DNA of 64,000 nucleotides, from positions 1-64,000 of the forward strand of contig NZ_SMTG01000006.1 in NCBI RefSeq assembly GCF_004358165.1. The letters are read 5' to 3'. How positions within the stretch are numbered: the first letter of the stretch is position 1; each line of letters starts with the position of its first letter. The translations under genes were made by a program, and so were the position numbers. The stretch comes from Luteimonas terrae. Lineage in GTDB: Bacteria > Pseudomonadota > Gammaproteobacteria > Xanthomonadales > Xanthomonadaceae. Below, piece by piece: positions 12,154-24,142 of this stretch. Under the pieces are notes generated by a model. That model made no database searches. It was not told the DNA's origin and saw only the letters and a list, made by a program, of their open reading frames with translations.

Positions 12154-13326
12154 TCAAGGCATCGAAACGCCCTGCGCCTGCGGCGACCGCAGCAGCGGCA
12201 GCACCAGATCCAGCGGCAACGCGGGCACTGTGCCCTGATGGCCCGACACCGTGGTCGCGCGGAACACCGAATTGAGGATCGCCTCTTCGGTGGCGTCGGC
12301 CACGGCGACGAACAGCGGCGTCATCGCGTCGTTGGCCAGCACTCCGACATCATGCGAGGCCGCAGCCGGCGAACGCCTCACGTTCTGCGCAGTCGAGAAC
12401 GCGATCACATAGTCGCCCGAGCCGTTACTCATCGATGCACCGGTGCGACCGAGCCCGATCAGCGCGCGCGTCGCGAGCCTGCGCAGCAGGCGATCGTCGA
12501 GCGGCGCATCGGTGGCGACGACGATCATGATGCTGCCGTCGCCGGTCGTGGGCGGCGCGGTCGCGGCGGTCGACTGCAGCCAGGCCTGCGGGTCGGGCAA
12601 CCGGTCGCCGACCGGCACGCCGGCGATGGTCAGACGGCCCCCGAAATTGCTCTGCACGAGAACACCGACCGTGTAACTGCCGGCATCGGTACGCGACACA
12701 CGCGAACTGGTGCCGATGCCGCCCTTCCAGCCGAATGCGACGGTGCCGGTACCGGCGCCGATGCTGCCTTCCTCGATGTTGTCCTCGGATGCGCCATCCA
12801 GCGCTGCGCGCACGTGCCCGGCGCGCAACGGACGCGCGCGAATGTCATTGAGCCAGCCGTCGTTGGTTTCGCCGACCACCGGATTGATCGAGCGCACCTG
12901 CTCCATGCCCGGCAGCGCGAGCTGCCGTTCGACCAGGGCATCGGCCGCGCGCCAGACGCCCAGGGTGCCGGTCAGCAGGATCGGGGTTTCCAGTTCGCCG
13001 AGTTCCTGCACCTGGGTCACGCCCAGCAATTTGCCGAAACCGTTGCCGACGACGATCGCCGCCGGGACGCGATCGCGAAACAGATCGCCGCCGTGCGGCA
13101 CGATCGCAGTGACACCGGTGCGGACCGCGTCGCCTTCGACCACGGTGGCATGGCCGACGCGGACGCCCGGCACGTCGACGATGGCGTTGCGTGGACCGGG
13201 ATCGAGGGTGCCGATCACGACCCCGGTGTCGCGCAGGCGGGGGCGCTCGGGATCGGATGCGGTGGCGGACAATGCCGTTGCGCCCAGAGCCAGCACCGCA
13301 CATGTTTTCAGCATCAAGTGATTCAT
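12154..13326 (-). CDS. Periplasmic P1-family aminopeptidase (DmpA-like)
   Basis: This 390-residue protein belongs to the self-cleaving Ntn-like P1 peptidases related to DmpA (L-aminopeptidase/D-esterase). The N-terminus is a signal peptide ending around ALSATAS, so the enzyme acts in the periplasm. Characteristic segments include NAIVDVPGVRVGHATV, GSIGAGTGTVAFGWKGGIGT, and TGDGSIMIVVATDAPL; cleavage between Gly and Ser of DGS would free the catalytic serine. It could process short peptides or D-amino-acid amides, possibly from peptidoglycan. It sits between gtrA and the end of the atp operon, separated from the latter by a repeat pair and a terminator. Confidence 0.87.
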   Translation of the reverse strand: MNHLMLKTCAVLALGATALSATASDPERPRLRDTGVVIGTLDPGPRNAIVDVPGVRVGHATVVEGDAVRTGVTAIVPHGGDLFRDRVPAAIVVGNGFGKLLGVTQVQELGELETPILLTGTLGVWRAADALVERQLALPGMEQVRSINPVVGETNDGWLNDIRARPLRAGHVRAALDGASEDNIEEGSIGAGTGTVAFGWKGGIGTSSRVSRTDAGSYTVGVLVQSNFGGRLTIAGVPVGDRLPDPQAWLQSTAATAPPTTGDGSIMIVVATDAPLDDRLLRRLATRALIGLGRTGASMSNGSGDYVIAFSTAQNVRRSPAAASHDVGVLANDAMTPLFVAVADATEEAILNSVFRATTVSGHQGTVPALPLDLVLPLLRSPQAQGVSMP

Positions 13327-13394
13327 CTGTGCGACTCGGCCGTGTCTGTGACGTGCATTGTGGGTCTCTGCATAGACTCGGGAAACTACTCCCC

Positions 13395-13475
13395 GTCATT
13401 CCGGCGAAAGCCGGAATCCAGTGCCTTTCAGCTTCAAGGCGAGCAAAAAAGCTGGATTCCGGCTTTCGCCGGAAT
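13395..13475. repeat. Dyad repeat pair, family A (copy 1)
   Basis: Two palindromic arms face each other. Arm 1 (13395-13421) contains ATTCCGGC-GAAA-GCCGGAAT and arm 2 (13452-13475) contains the inverse ATTCCGGC-TTTC-GCCGGAAT. Each arm can form a perfect 8-bp hairpin, and the two arms can also pair with one another. A related copy lies at 54509-54637. This is the layout of REP/BIME-type intergenic elements. Confidence 0.85.
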
Positions 13476-13534
13476 TCCGGGATCAGTTGCATAGGCTTCA
13501 GTCGCGCGGCGGCGCGCACGTGGATGCAATCGCC

Positions 13535-13562
13535 AAACAAAAACGCCGGCACATGGCCGGCG
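13535..13562 (-). terminator. Rho-independent terminator of the atp operon
   Basis: On the minus strand CGCCGGC-CATGT-GCCGGCG forms a perfect 7-bp G+C-rich stem (13544-13562) followed by TTTTTGTTT (13543-13535). It lies 27 bases past the atpC stop codon and faces the direction of atp transcription. Confidence 0.9.
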
Positions 13563-13589
13563 CTCTTTGGTACCGCGTGAAGCGATGCC

Positions 13590-14015
13590 TCAGTGCTTGA
13601 GGTTCTTGCGCAGACGTTCGAGCGCCTGCAGCTGGACCACGGCCTCGGCCAGCTTCTGCTGGGCTTCGGCCACGTCCATCGCCTCGCTGCGGCCGGCCAG
13701 AATGCGCTCGGCTTCGTCCTTGGCCGCCTTGACGGCGGCCTCGTCGATCTCGTTGGCGCGGATCGCGGTGTCGGCCAGAATCGTCACGACCTGGGGCTGC
13801 ACCTCGAGGATGCCGCCGCCGATCGCGAAGTCGAGCACTTCGCCGTTGGGCTGGGTCACGACGACCTTGCCCGGCTTCAGGCGCGTGATCAGCGGGGCGT
13901 GGCGCGGCGCGATGCCGAGTTCGCCGAGCTCGCCGGTGGCCACGACCAGCGTCGCTTCGCCGTGGAAGATCTCGGCCTCGGCGCTGACGATGTCGCAACG
14001 GATGGTGGTGGTCAT
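13590..14015 (-). CDS. atpC: ATP synthase F1 epsilon subunit
   Basis: This 141-residue protein is the epsilon subunit of the central stalk of F1Fo ATP synthase, which couples rotation to catalysis and can inhibit ATP hydrolysis. It has the N-terminal beta-sandwich ([18 protein letters not shown], then [19 protein letters not shown]) and a C-terminal helical hairpin. It is the last gene of the atp operon, followed by the terminator. A 120-base spacer with an imperfect inverted repeat separates it from atpD. Confidence 0.95.
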   Translation of the reverse strand: MTTTIRCDIVSAEAEIFHGEATLVVATGELGELGIAPRHAPLITRLKPGKVVVTQPNGEVLDFAIGGGILEVQPQVVTILADTAIRANEIDEAAVKAAKDEAERILAGRSEAMDVAEAQQKLAEAVVQLQALERLRKNLKH

Positions 14016-14086
14016 GGTGTGTCTCGCTCTGCTCGACGTTGGAAGATGAAGCGTGAGGATGGCCGCGTGCTGCGCACGCTCAGGTG

Positions 14087-14121
14087 GTGAGAAGTCAGAA
14101 CTGACGTCCTGACTTCCTCAC
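14087..14121. repeat. Imperfect inverted repeat between atpD and atpC
   Basis: GTGAGAAGTCAG (14087-14098) faces CTGACTTCCTCAC (14109-14121), pairing along its length with one bulged base. It lies in the atpD-atpC spacer. A similar GGTGAGGTGG / CCACCTCACT pairing occurs in the atpA-atpG spacer, so both look like members of a degenerate TCACTCC-rich intercistronic repeat. Confidence 0.6.
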
Positions 14122-14135
14122 GCCCTCACGGCTCT

Positions 14136-15548
<1,413 letters not shown>

Positions 15549-15576
15549 CTAGAAGAATTCTGGTGCGCGGTGCGGA

Positions 15577-16437
15577 TCAGACCGCTGCGGCGCCGCCGAC
15601 GATCTCGGAGATTTCCTGGGTGATCGCTGCCTGGCGGGCCTTGTTGTAGACCAGCTTGAGCGTGTCGATCAGCTTGGTGGCGTTGTCGCTCGCAGCCTTC
15701 ATCGCGACCATGCGCGCGGCATGTTCGGAGGCCACGTTCTCCATCACCGCCTGGTAGACGAGCGATTCGATGTAACGCGTCAGCACGTGGCCGAGCACCG
15801 ACTCGGCATCCGGCTCGTAGATGTAGTCCCAGTCGTGCTTGACCACCTGCGTCTCCGATGCCGGCAGCGGCAGCAGCTGATCGAAGCTGGCCTTCTGGGT
15901 CATCGTGTTGACGAAGTGGTTGTAGGCCAGGAACACACGGTCCAGGCGGCCGTCGGTGTAGCCGTCGAGCATCACCTTGATGATGCCGACCAGCTGCTCG
16001 ACTTCCGGCGTGTCGCCGATGTGGGTCACGCTGGCGAGCATGTCCACCTTCAGGCGGCGGAAGAACACCGTCGCCTTCTGGCCGATCGTCACCACGTCGA
16101 CCTGCACGCCCTTCTCCTGCCAGGCGCGGATCTCGCCAAGCAGCTTGCGGAACAGGTTGTTGTTCAGGCCGCCGGCCAGGCCGCGGTCCGAGGACGCGAC
16201 GATGTAGCCGACGCGCTTGACCTCGCGCTCGACGAGATAGGGATGCTGGAACTCGGAACTGGCCTGGGCCAGGTGTCCGATCAGCTGCTTCATCGCGTTC
16301 GCGTACGGGCGCGAGGCGCGCATGCGGTCCTGCGCCTTGCGGATCTTCGACGCGGAGACCATCTCGAGCGCGCGCGTCACCTTGCGGGTGTTCTGCACGC
16401 TCTTGATCTTCGTCTTGATTTCTCTGCCGCCTGCCAT
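15577..16437 (-). CDS. atpG: ATP synthase F1 gamma subunit
   Basis: This 286-residue protein is the rotating central shaft of F1. The N-terminal helix [20 protein letters not shown] and the C-terminal helix with NARQ-like [21 protein letters not shown] are family hallmarks that form the coiled-coil shaft. Length matches E. coli gamma (287). It lies between atpA and atpD, 40 bases before the latter. Confidence 0.97.
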   Translation of the reverse strand: MAGGREIKTKIKSVQNTRKVTRALEMVSASKIRKAQDRMRASRPYANAMKQLIGHLAQASSEFQHPYLVEREVKRVGYIVASSDRGLAGGLNNNLFRKLLGEIRAWQEKGVQVDVVTIGQKATVFFRRLKVDMLASVTHIGDTPEVEQLVGIIKVMLDGYTDGRLDRVFLAYNHFVNTMTQKASFDQLLPLPASETQVVKHDWDYIYEPDAESVLGHVLTRYIESLVYQAVMENVASEHAARMVAMKAASDNATKLIDTLKLVYNKARQAAITQEISEIVGGAAAV

Positions 16438-16466
16438 ATCCGCTCGCTCTGCTCGCTTGAGTTGGG

Positions 16467-16542
16467 GGTGAGGTGGAGCGCCCGCCGCGCGGGCTCAGAT
16501 GTCGGTGGATGCGAGACACGCAACCACTGACCACCTCACTCC
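16467..16542. repeat. Inverted repeat between atpA and atpG
   Basis: GGTGAGGTGG (16467-16476) pairs with CCACCTCACT (16531-16540) at 9 of 10 positions, enclosing a small G+C hairpin (CCCG...CGGG). It occupies the 120-base atpA-atpG spacer and resembles the inverted repeat between atpD and atpC. Confidence 0.5.
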
Positions 16543-16557
16543 TGACCTACTGACGCC

Positions 16558-18108
16558 TTACCAGCTGCCGGTGGTCTTGAAGTCGGCGATGCCCTGCTTG
16601 AAGGCACCTTCGATCTCGTCGTTCCAGCCGCCGGTCTGGTTGATCTTGCCGACCAGTTCGCCCTGCGTGTTGTCGAAGTGCGCGTGCAGGCCTTCCTCGA
16701 ACGCGAGCAGCTTGGCGACCGGCACGTCGTCGAGGTAACCCTCGTTGACGGCGTAGATCGTCAGCGCCTGATGCGCGATCGACATCGGCTTGTACTGCTT
16801 CTGCTTCATCAGCTCGGTCACGCGCTGGCCGCGCTCGAGCTGCTTGCGGGTGGCTTCGTCCAGATCCGAGGCGAACTGCGCGAACGCCGCCAGCTCACGG
16901 TACTGGGCGAGCGAGATGCGGATGCCGCCCGAGAGCTTCTTGATGATCTTGGTCTGGGCCGAACCACCGACGCGCGACACCGAGATACCGGCGTTCACGG
17001 CCGGGCGGATGCCGGCGTTGAACAGGTCGGTTTCCAGGAAGATCTGGCCGTCGGTGATCGAGATCACGTTGGTCGGCACAAACGCCGAGACGTCGCCCGC
17101 CTGGGTTTCGATGATCGGCAGCGCGGTCAGCGAACCGGTCTGGCCCTTCACTTCACCCTTGGTGAACTGCTCCACGTATTCCTCCGAGACGCGGGCTGCG
17201 CGCTCGAGCAGACGGGAGTGCAGGTAGAACACGTCGCCCGGGTAGGCTTCGCGGCCCGGCGGACGCTTGAGCAGCAGCGAGATCTGGCGGTAGGCGACGG
17301 CCTGCTTGGACAGATCGTCGTACACGATCAGCGCGTCCTGGCCGCGGTCCATGAAGTACTCGCCCATGGTGCAACCGGCGTAGGCCGAGATGTACTGCAT
17401 GGCGGCCGACTCGGACGCGGTCGCGGCGACGACGACGGTGTGCGCCAGCGCGCCGTTCTCTTCGAGCTTGCGCACGATGTTGGCGACGGTCGAGGCCTTC
17501 TGGCCGATCGCCACGTACACGCACTTGATGCCGGTGTTCTTCTGGTTGATCACCGCGTCGATGGCCATCGCGGTCTTGCCGGTCTGGCGGTCGCCGATGA
17601 CCAGCTCGCGCTGGCCGCGGCCGATCGGGATCATCGCGTCGACCGACTTGTAGCCGGTCTGCACCGGCTGGTCGACCGACTTGCGCCAGATCACGCCCGG
17701 CGCCACGCGCTCGACCGGCGCGCTGAGCTTGGCGTCGATCGGGCCCTTGCCGTCGATCGGCTCGCCCAGCGCGTTGACCACGCGACCGAGCATTTCCGGA
17801 CCCACCGGCACTTCGAGGATGCGGCCGGTGGTCTTGGCCACGTCGCCTTCGCGCAGGTGCTCGTAGTCACCCAGCACCACGGCGCCGACCGAGTCGCGCT
17901 CGAGGTTCAACGCCAGTGCGTAGGTGTTGTTGGGCAGTTCGATCATTTCGCCCTGCATCACGTCGGCCAGGCCGTGCAGACGCACGATGCCGTCCGAGAC
18001 CGAGGTCACGGTGCCTTCGTTGCGCGATTCGGCCGACAGCTTGACCTTCTCGATGCGGGACTTGATCAGCTCGCTGATCTCGGAGGGATTGAGTTGCGTG
18101 GTAGCCAT
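16558..18108 (-). CDS. atpA: ATP synthase F1 alpha subunit
   Basis: This 516-residue non-catalytic nucleotide-binding subunit alternates with beta in the F1 hexamer. It carries Walker A GDRQTGKT near residue 170, and the conserved [37 protein letters not shown] and [18 protein letters not shown] segments. Length is standard (513 in E. coli). It follows atpH with a 52-base gap that contains its ribosome site (GGGAG). Confidence 0.98.
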   Translation of the reverse strand: MATTQLNPSEISELIKSRIEKVKLSAESRNEGTVTSVSDGIVRLHGLADVMQGEMIELPNNTYALALNLERDSVGAVVLGDYEHLREGDVAKTTGRILEVPVGPEMLGRVVNALGEPIDGKGPIDAKLSAPVERVAPGVIWRKSVDQPVQTGYKSVDAMIPIGRGQRELVIGDRQTGKTAMAIDAVINQKNTGIKCVYVAIGQKASTVANIVRKLEENGALAHTVVVAATASESAAMQYISAYAGCTMGEYFMDRGQDALIVYDDLSKQAVAYRQISLLLKRPPGREAYPGDVFYLHSRLLERAARVSEEYVEQFTKGEVKGQTGSLTALPIIETQAGDVSAFVPTNVISITDGQIFLETDLFNAGIRPAVNAGISVSRVGGSAQTKIIKKLSGGIRISLAQYRELAAFAQFASDLDEATRKQLERGQRVTELMKQKQYKPMSIAHQALTIYAVNEGYLDDVPVAKLLAFEEGLHAHFDNTQGELVGKINQTGGWNDEIEGAFKQGIADFKTTGSW

Positions 18109-18160
18109 CGGGAGTTCCCTTGGGCCGGCGTTGCCGCCGACGTTGCAATTGAAAATCGTG

Positions 18161-18688
18161 TCAGTGCGTCAGCGCGGACTGCAGGCGCGCCAGCTTGCCC
18201 TTGAGCGAGCCGTCGATCACCACGTCGCCCGCCGCGATCACGGCGCCGCCGATCAGCGACGCGTCCACGGCCGTCTCGACCTGGACCTCGCGGCCGAAAC
18301 GGCGCTTGAGCGCGGCGCGGATCTGTTCCACTTCCGCGTCCGGCAGTTCGGCGGCCGAGGTCACCGTCGCCAGCACCACGTGCTCGGCTTCGGCGCGCAG
18401 CTGCTCGTACTGGCCCGCGATCTCCGGCAGCTGCGCCAGACGACCGTTGGTCGCCAGCGTCGCGAGGAAACCGGCGAACTTCTCGTCGGCGCCCTCCGGT
18501 GCGAGCAGGGCGACGGCGTCATCGTGCGACAGCGCCGGATGCGCCAGCAGCGCGGCCGCCTGCGGATCGGCAGCGACGCGGGCCGAGAACGCGAGCGCGT
18601 CCGACCACGGCGCGAACTGGCCGCCGTCGCGGGCGATCGCGAACGCGGCGCGGGCATACGGACGGGCGATCGTCATGGCCTGGCTCAT
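18161..18688 (-). CDS. atpH: ATP synthase F1 delta subunit
   Basis: This 175-residue protein is the peripheral-stalk delta subunit that fixes F1 to the b subunits. The N-terminus [14 protein letters not shown] and the C-terminal [21 protein letters not shown] are diagnostic. Two ATGs are possible, at 18688 and 18676 ([11 protein letters not shown]); the first is used here because it sits 5 bases from the atpF stop codon. Position and length agree with the canonical operon. Confidence 0.95.
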   Translation of the reverse strand: MSQAMTIARPYARAAFAIARDGGQFAPWSDALAFSARVAADPQAAALLAHPALSHDDAVALLAPEGADEKFAGFLATLATNGRLAQLPEIAGQYEQLRAEAEHVVLATVTSAAELPDAEVEQIRAALKRRFGREVQVETAVDASLIGGAVIAAGDVVIDGSLKGKLARLQSALTH

Positions 18689-18693
18689 CGGGC

Positions 18694-19164
18694 TCAGATC
18701 TCCGCGGCGAGTTCGTCGAGCAGCGCCTTGTGGGCGTTGGCGTCGATCTCACGCTTGAGCAGGCGCTCGGCGCCGGTCACCGCCAGGGTCGAAACCTGAC
18801 GACGCAGCTCTTCGCGCGCGCGGGTGGCCGACGCCTGGATCTCGGCGTCGAACAGTGCCTTCTGGCGCAGGCCTTCGGTGACCGCTTCGGCCTTGGCGGC
18901 CTCGACGATCTGGTTGCCGCGCTGGTGCGCCTGCTCGATGATCTCGTTGGCCTTCGCACGCGCGGCCTTGAGTTCTTCGTTGGCGGTTTCCTGCGCCTGC
19001 GCGAGCGCGCGCTGGCTGTTGTCCGCCGCAGCCAGACCTTCGGCGATCTTCTTCTGGCGCTCTTCGATCGCATTGAGCAGCGGCGGCCAGATCTTGGTCG
19101 CGATGATCCAGATCAGGGCGGCGAATGCGATCGCCTGGGCAATGAGGGTCAGACCGATATTCAT
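18694..19164 (-). CDS. atpF: ATP synthase Fo b subunit
   Basis: This 156-residue subunit forms the peripheral stalk as a dimer. It has one N-terminal membrane helix ([20 protein letters not shown]) followed by a long charged, alanine-rich helix (about 30-156) that forms a coiled coil. Length equals E. coli b (156). It lies 109 bases after atpE. Confidence 0.96.
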   Translation of the reverse strand: MNIGLTLIAQAIAFAALIWIIATKIWPPLLNAIEERQKKIAEGLAAADNSQRALAQAQETANEELKAARAKANEIIEQAHQRGNQIVEAAKAEAVTEGLRQKALFDAEIQASATRAREELRRQVSTLAVTGAERLLKREIDANAHKALLDELAAEI

Positions 19165-19273
19165 GGGCTTGTGACTGCCTGTCGTGAAGGGTCGGGCGCG
19201 CGGACGCGCCCCCTGTCATCCACCGGTGCGGTCATGCGCGAAGCACGCACCGCACCGGACGCGTCAGCTTCGA

Positions 19274-20444
<1,171 letters not shown>

Positions 20445-20471
20445 GAGATCGAAAACCCTAATGTTGTTGGA

Positions 20472-20849
20472 TCAGTGCCTGGCCAGAGGCCGGGCCATTG
20501 CGAGCAACTGCGCGAAGAGCGCGACGATGACCCCGGCGAGCATCGGCACCGGCGGCAGACCCGCCCATCCCACGCCCAGCAGCAGAACCGCCACCACCAC
20601 GACCCACTTCAGCGCCACTCCGGCCAGCAGGCGCGCCAGCGCACCTGCCGATGGATTGACCCCGCCCCCGAGCGCGATCACGCTCGACAGCCAGCCCCCC
20701 AGCGCGATCGCCGCGCCACCCAGGCCTGCCGCCAACGCCCAGTCGGCTCCCTTTGCGAGGAAGGCCAGCGCTGTCACCGCGACCGCGACCGCCTGCCAGG
20801 CGATTGCGCGCTGTGCCAGCCGCCGACCTGCAGCGACGGACGTCAACAC
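20472..20849 (-). CDS. atpI: ATP synthase accessory protein I
   Basis: This roughly 125-residue protein with four hydrophobic segments is the first gene of the atp operon. AtpI proteins assist c-ring assembly or magnesium/calcium supply and are poorly conserved. An open frame runs further upstream, but that stretch contains the apparent promoter and unlikely residues. I therefore chose the GTG at 20849, giving the family-like start (V/M)LTSVAAGRRLAQRA; a TTG at 20846 is equally possible. Identification rests on position and membrane pattern more than on motifs. Confidence 0.78.
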   Translation of the reverse strand: MLTSVAAGRRLAQRAIAWQAVAVAVTALAFLAKGADWALAAGLGGAAIALGGWLSSVIALGGGVNPSAGALARLLAGVALKWVVVVAVLLLGVGWAGLPPVPMLAGVIVALFAQLLAMARPLARH

Positions 20850-20911
20850 TTCGAGGATCCCGGGTTCTGGAGGGCACGGTGCGCGTCGAAACGGCTCCGT
20901 CGAGCCGCAAA

Positions 20912-20941
20912 AGTATAGCAGCGGCGTCATTTGCCAGACAA
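20912..20941 (-). promoter_or_regulatory. Promoter of the atp operon
   Basis: On the minus strand TTGTCT (20941-20936) and TATACT (20917-20912) are separated by 18 bases, a good sigma-70-type match. Predicted start of transcription is near 20905, about 55 bases ahead of the atpI GTG. This placement argues against the longer atpI frame. Confidence 0.6.
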
Positions 20942-21018
20942 CCGGCGCAAGTCCCGAATCGGGTTCCGGGGCACATCGGCGGCGGTCAGCAGTCAAGCGC
21001 AGCGCGTATTCATTATTT

Positions 21019-21148
21019 TCCTGCAGATTGTCCGGAACTTCGGAACGCCGGACCGGTCCTACCCTGCGTGTCCGATCTGCCGTCCTTCCTCGTCGGTCCC
21101 GTCTGCAGATCGCCACCCGAGCCCCGGCCCCCTCGCCGGGGCTTTTTC
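21019..21148 (+). ncRNA. Candidate structured small RNA
   Basis: A terminator at the 3' end has no upstream gene on its strand, so it probably ends an untranslated transcript. CTGCAGA (21021-21027) can pair with TCTGCAG (21102-21108) to close the domain. Inside, GTCCGG (21030-21035) pairs with CCGGAC (21048-21053). A+T-rich TATTCATTATTTT (21007-21019) just before could be the -10 region, which would place the 5' end at the closing helix. It could alternatively be an attenuated leader of the barrel gene at 21337. No named Rfam family is recognised. Confidence 0.42.
21120..21147 (+). terminator. Strong orphan intrinsic terminator
   Basis: AGCCCCGGC (21120-21128) and GCCGGGGCT (21135-21143) form a perfect 9-bp stem with a 6-base loop, followed by TTTT. 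The U tract exists only in the plus direction. The neighbouring gene on the left (atpI) runs the other way and starts more than 250 bases off. Confidence 0.85.
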
Positions 21149-21336
21149 TTGGCTTCTCGCCACGCGCTGTTTGGCCCTATGCCGTGGCCCGCGATCCGGC
21201 CGAGCACGGGAGGCGTGCAGATATCGTGTCGACGTTCTGTCGCGATCGCCGGCAATCGTCTTTCAGCTGACGACTTCACGCGCGCAAGACCGCGCGTTAA
21301 CGAACATCGGCCGCCTCTCCCCAGAAGATCGCCACG

Positions 21337-22251
21337 ATGTCCCGACCCCGCACCCGCCTTGCCCTCGCCATCGCCTCCACCGCCCTGCTGGCCACGCTCG
21401 CCACCGCCGCGCAGGCCCAGAGCCGCGACGACCGCTTCGTGCTGCGCCTGAGCGCGTTCAACCCCGAGGCCGAGCTGGGCTTCTCCGGGAACGGCACCGT
21501 GACCGACGGCACCGACTCGGCGACCTTCGCCTTCAACGAGGATTTCGACACCGGCCGCGAGTGGCGTCCGCGTGGCGCGATCGGCTTCCGCATCAGCGAC
21601 CGCCAGGCGCTGGTGGGCAACTACTACGACTACCGCCGCGACGAGACCTGGACCTACGGCGGCAACGTGCTCGACACCGGCACCATCATTCCCGGCGGCG
21701 AGCCGATCGAGATCCCGGGCGCGCGCATCGACGGCCGCCTGTCGTTCAACCTGGCGAGCCTGAACTACGAATACGCCGTGGTGAAGAACGAGAACTTCGA
21801 GTGGGGCCTGGGCCTGGGCGTGACCTACGCCGAGCTGGAAGCCTTCGCCAACGGCAGCTCCACCGGCACCGATCTCGTCGATCCGCAGTTCGAGACCGTC
21901 AACTGGAAGCGCGACGGCTTTTCGCCGGGTCTGCACACGCGCCTGCAGTGGATTCCGGCCGATCGCTGGTCGGTGAGCCTGGAAGCCCAGTACCTCGACA
22001 CCCGCTGGGGCGATTTCCTCGACGAGCGCGGCCACTTCGAGCGCGGCGGCCTGCTGGTCGAATACATGATCAGCGAGCGCGTCGGCATCCACGCCGGCTA
22101 CGACTGGTTCCGCCTGAAGCTGTCCGACGACTACCGCGGCACCGCGCGCGCCCCGGACGGCATCGATGCCGGTCCGTTCCCCTACGGCGGCAAGGTCACC
22201 GGCGACCTGAAGGTGCACGGCCCGATGGCAGGCCTCACGTTCCGCTTCTGA
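21337..22251 (+). CDS. Outer-membrane beta-barrel protein of unknown function
   Basis: This 304-residue protein starts with a signal peptide (hydrophobic stretch ending ATAAQAQS) and continues with alternating polar and hydrophobic strands rich in aromatic girdles (NYYDYRRDETWTYGG, VSLEAQYLDTRWGDF). It ends in phenylalanine (MAGLTFRF), the usual outer-membrane insertion signal. Around 10-12 strands seem likely. I do not recognise a specific transport or adhesion role. It is preceded by the candidate small RNA and followed by a bidirectional terminator, so it is probably monocistronic. Confidence 0.75.
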   Translation: MSRPRTRLALAIASTALLATLATAAQAQSRDDRFVLRLSAFNPEAELGFSGNGTVTDGTDSATFAFNEDFDTGREWRPRGAIGFRISDRQALVGNYYDYRRDETWTYGGNVLDTGTIIPGGEPIEIPGARIDGRLSFNLASLNYEYAVVKNENFEWGLGLGVTYAELEAFANGSSTGTDLVDPQFETVNWKRDGFSPGLHTRLQWIPADRWSVSLEAQYLDTRWGDFLDERGHFERGGLLVEYMISERVGIHAGYDWFRLKLSDDYRGTARAPDGIDAGPFPYGGKVTGDLKVHGPMAGLTFRF

Positions 22252-22268
22252 TCCGGCCACACCGCACG

Positions 22269-22298
22269 AAAAAGCCCCGGCATGCCGGGGCTTTTTTT
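22269..22298. terminator. Bidirectional terminator between convergent genes
   Basis: AAAAAGCCCCGGC-AT-GCCGGGGCTTTTTTT is a near-perfect palindrome with A and T tracts on both sides, so it can stop transcripts from the barrel gene (+) and from lpdA (-). It fills the 64-base gap between them. Confidence 0.92.
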
Positions 22299-22315
22299 CG
22301 GGCTGCTGAAGCGGA

Positions 22316-24142
22316 TCACTTCTTCTTCGGAATGTAGAGATCGGTGATGGTGCCGTCGAACACTTCGGCCGCCATCGCGACCGATTCGCTCAAGGTCGGA
22401 TGCGGATGGATCGTATGGCCGATGTCGGCGACTTCGGCGCCCATCTCGATCGCCAGCGCAGCCTCGGCGATCAGGTCGCCCGCATGCACGCCGACGATGC
22501 CGGCGCCGACGATGCGGTGCGTGGCTTCGTCGAAAACCAGCTTGGTGAAACCCTCGGTGCGGCCGATGCCGATCGCGCGACCGCTGGCCGCCCACGGGAA
22601 CTTGCCCACGCCGACCTTCAGGCCCTTGGCCTTGGCCTCGGTCTCGGTGATGCCGACCCATGCGATTTCCGGATCGGTATAGGCGACCGACGGGATCACC
22701 CGCGCCACCCACTCCTTCTTCTCGCCGGCGGCGACTTCCGCCGCGAGCTTGCCCTCGTGCGTGGCCTTGTGCGCCAGCATCGGCTGGCCGACGAGATCGC
22801 CGATTGCGAAGATGTGCGGCACGTTGGTGCGCATCTGCGCATCGACGGCGATGAAGCCGCGATCCGACACGCGCACGCCGGCCTTGTCGGCCGCGATCTT
22901 GCCGCCGTTGGGCGTGCGGCCCACGGCCACCAGCACGCGGTCGAAGGTCTTCGTGTCCGGAATGCTCTCGCCGTCGAAGACGACATCGATGCCGTTCTTG
23001 GCCGCCTTGGCCTCGACGACCTTGGTTTTGAGGTGCGCGGACACGCCCTGCTTCTTCAGACGATCGGCGAGCGGCTTGACCAGATCCTTGTCGGCGCCGG
23101 GCATCAGCTGGTCGGCGAGCTCGACGACGGTCACTTCCGCGCCGAGTGCGTGATAGACCGTCGCCATCTCCAGACCGATGATGCCGCCGCCGACGACGAG
23201 CAGCTTCTTCGGCGTCTCGGCCAGTTCCAGCGCGTCGGTCGAATCCATGACGCGCGGGTCGTCCCACGGAAAGCCGGGAAGCTTCAGCGCCTGCGAGCCG
23301 GCGGCGATGATGCACTGTTCGAAACGCACGAGCTGGGTCTTGCCGTCGCTGCCGGTGACTTCGATCTCGTTCGGCGACACGAACAGGCCTTCGCCGGTCA
23401 GTACGCGAACCTTGCGCTGCTTGGCCATGCCGGTCAGGCCCTTGGTCAGCTGGCCGACGACCTTCTCCTTGTAGGCGCGCAGCTTGTCGAGCGCGATGGT
23501 CGGCGCGCCGAAATCCACGCCGTAGTCGCTGGCGTGCTTGGCCTGGTCGATGACCTCGGCCGCATGCAGCAGCGCCTTCGACGGAATGCAGCCGACATTG
23601 AGGCAGACACCGCCGAGCGTCTCGTAGCGTTCGATCAGCACGGTGTCGAGGCCGAGATCGGCCGCGCGGAATGCGGCGGTGTAACCGCCCGGGCCGGAAC
23701 CGAGCACGACGATGCGGCATTCGACATCGGCCTGACGGCCCGACGACGGCGCGGCCTTGACCGCTTCGGGTTCGGCCGGCGCCGCAGGCGAACGCGCGAC
23801 TGGCGGATTGCTGCCGGGCGCTTCGCTCTTCTTCGCCGGCGCGTCAGCCTTCGTCCCGGGCGCGGACGCCTTGGTGTCGGCGGCGGGCGCATCGCCCGCG
23901 CCTTCGACTTCGATCACCGCGACCACGCTGCCTTCCGACAGCGTGTCGCCGACCTTGACCTTCAGCTCCTTGATGACGCCGGCCTGCGTGGCCGGCACTT
24001 CCATCGTGGCCTTGTCCGATTCCAGCGTGACCAGCCCCTGGTCCTGGGCGACGGTGTCGCCGACGGCGACCAGCACCTCGATCACCGGCACATCGTCGTA
24101 GCCGCCGATGTCGGGCACTTTCAGTTCGAGGGTCTTGGCCAT
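22316..24142 (-). CDS. lpdA: Dihydrolipoyl dehydrogenase (E3) with N-terminal lipoyl domain
   Basis: This 608-residue flavoenzyme reoxidises lipoyl groups of the pyruvate dehydrogenase complex, passing electrons to NAD. An N-terminal lipoyl domain carries the modified K44 ([10 protein letters not shown]). An Ala/Pro linker (about 82-135) follows. The FAD motif GSGPGG is at 148-153, the redox-active pair is C180/C185 ([13 protein letters not shown]), the NAD motif is [10 protein letters not shown], and the C-terminal acid-base pair is in [11 protein letters not shown]. The added lipoyl domain makes it longer than the usual 470-residue E3. Its start overlaps the previous stop (TGATG), so translation is coupled to the nitrilase gene. 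Confidence 0.96.
   Translation of the reverse strand: MAKTLELKVPDIGGYDDVPVIEVLVAVGDTVAQDQGLVTLESDKATMEVPATQAGVIKELKVKVGDTLSEGSVVAVIEVEGAGDAPAADTKASAPGTKADAPAKKSEAPGSNPPVARSPAAPAEPEAVKAAPSSGRQADVECRIVVLGSGPGGYTAAFRAADLGLDTVLIERYETLGGVCLNVGCIPSKALLHAAEVIDQAKHASDYGVDFGAPTIALDKLRAYKEKVVGQLTKGLTGMAKQRKVRVLTGEGLFVSPNEIEVTGSDGKTQLVRFEQCIIAAGSQALKLPGFPWDDPRVMDSTDALELAETPKKLLVVGGGIIGLEMATVYHALGAEVTVVELADQLMPGADKDLVKPLADRLKKQGVSAHLKTKVVEAKAAKNGIDVVFDGESIPDTKTFDRVLVAVGRTPNGGKIAADKAGVRVSDRGFIAVDAQMRTNVPHIFAIGDLVGQPMLAHKATHEGKLAAEVAAGEKKEWVARVIPSVAYTDPEIAWVGITETEAKAKGLKVGVGKFPWAASGRAIGIGRTEGFTKLVFDEATHRIVGAGIVGVHAGDLIAEAALAIEMGAEVADIGHTIHPHPTLSESVAMAAEVFDGTITDLYIPKKK

Larger units (their letters stand above)
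20850..21336. other. Divergent intergenic region atpI / outer-membrane protein
   Basis: This 487-base region has no supportable protein gene. It contains the atp promoter on the minus strand and, on the plus strand, a structured segment ending in a strong intrinsic terminator (21120-21147). Nothing further is recognised between 21150 and 21336 apart from the start region of the barrel gene. Confidence 0.6.

Noticed and set aside
20850-20930. Extension of atpI to the ATG at 20930
   Set aside because: The extra residues are unlike AtpI, and the segment contains the apparent atp promoter and leader.
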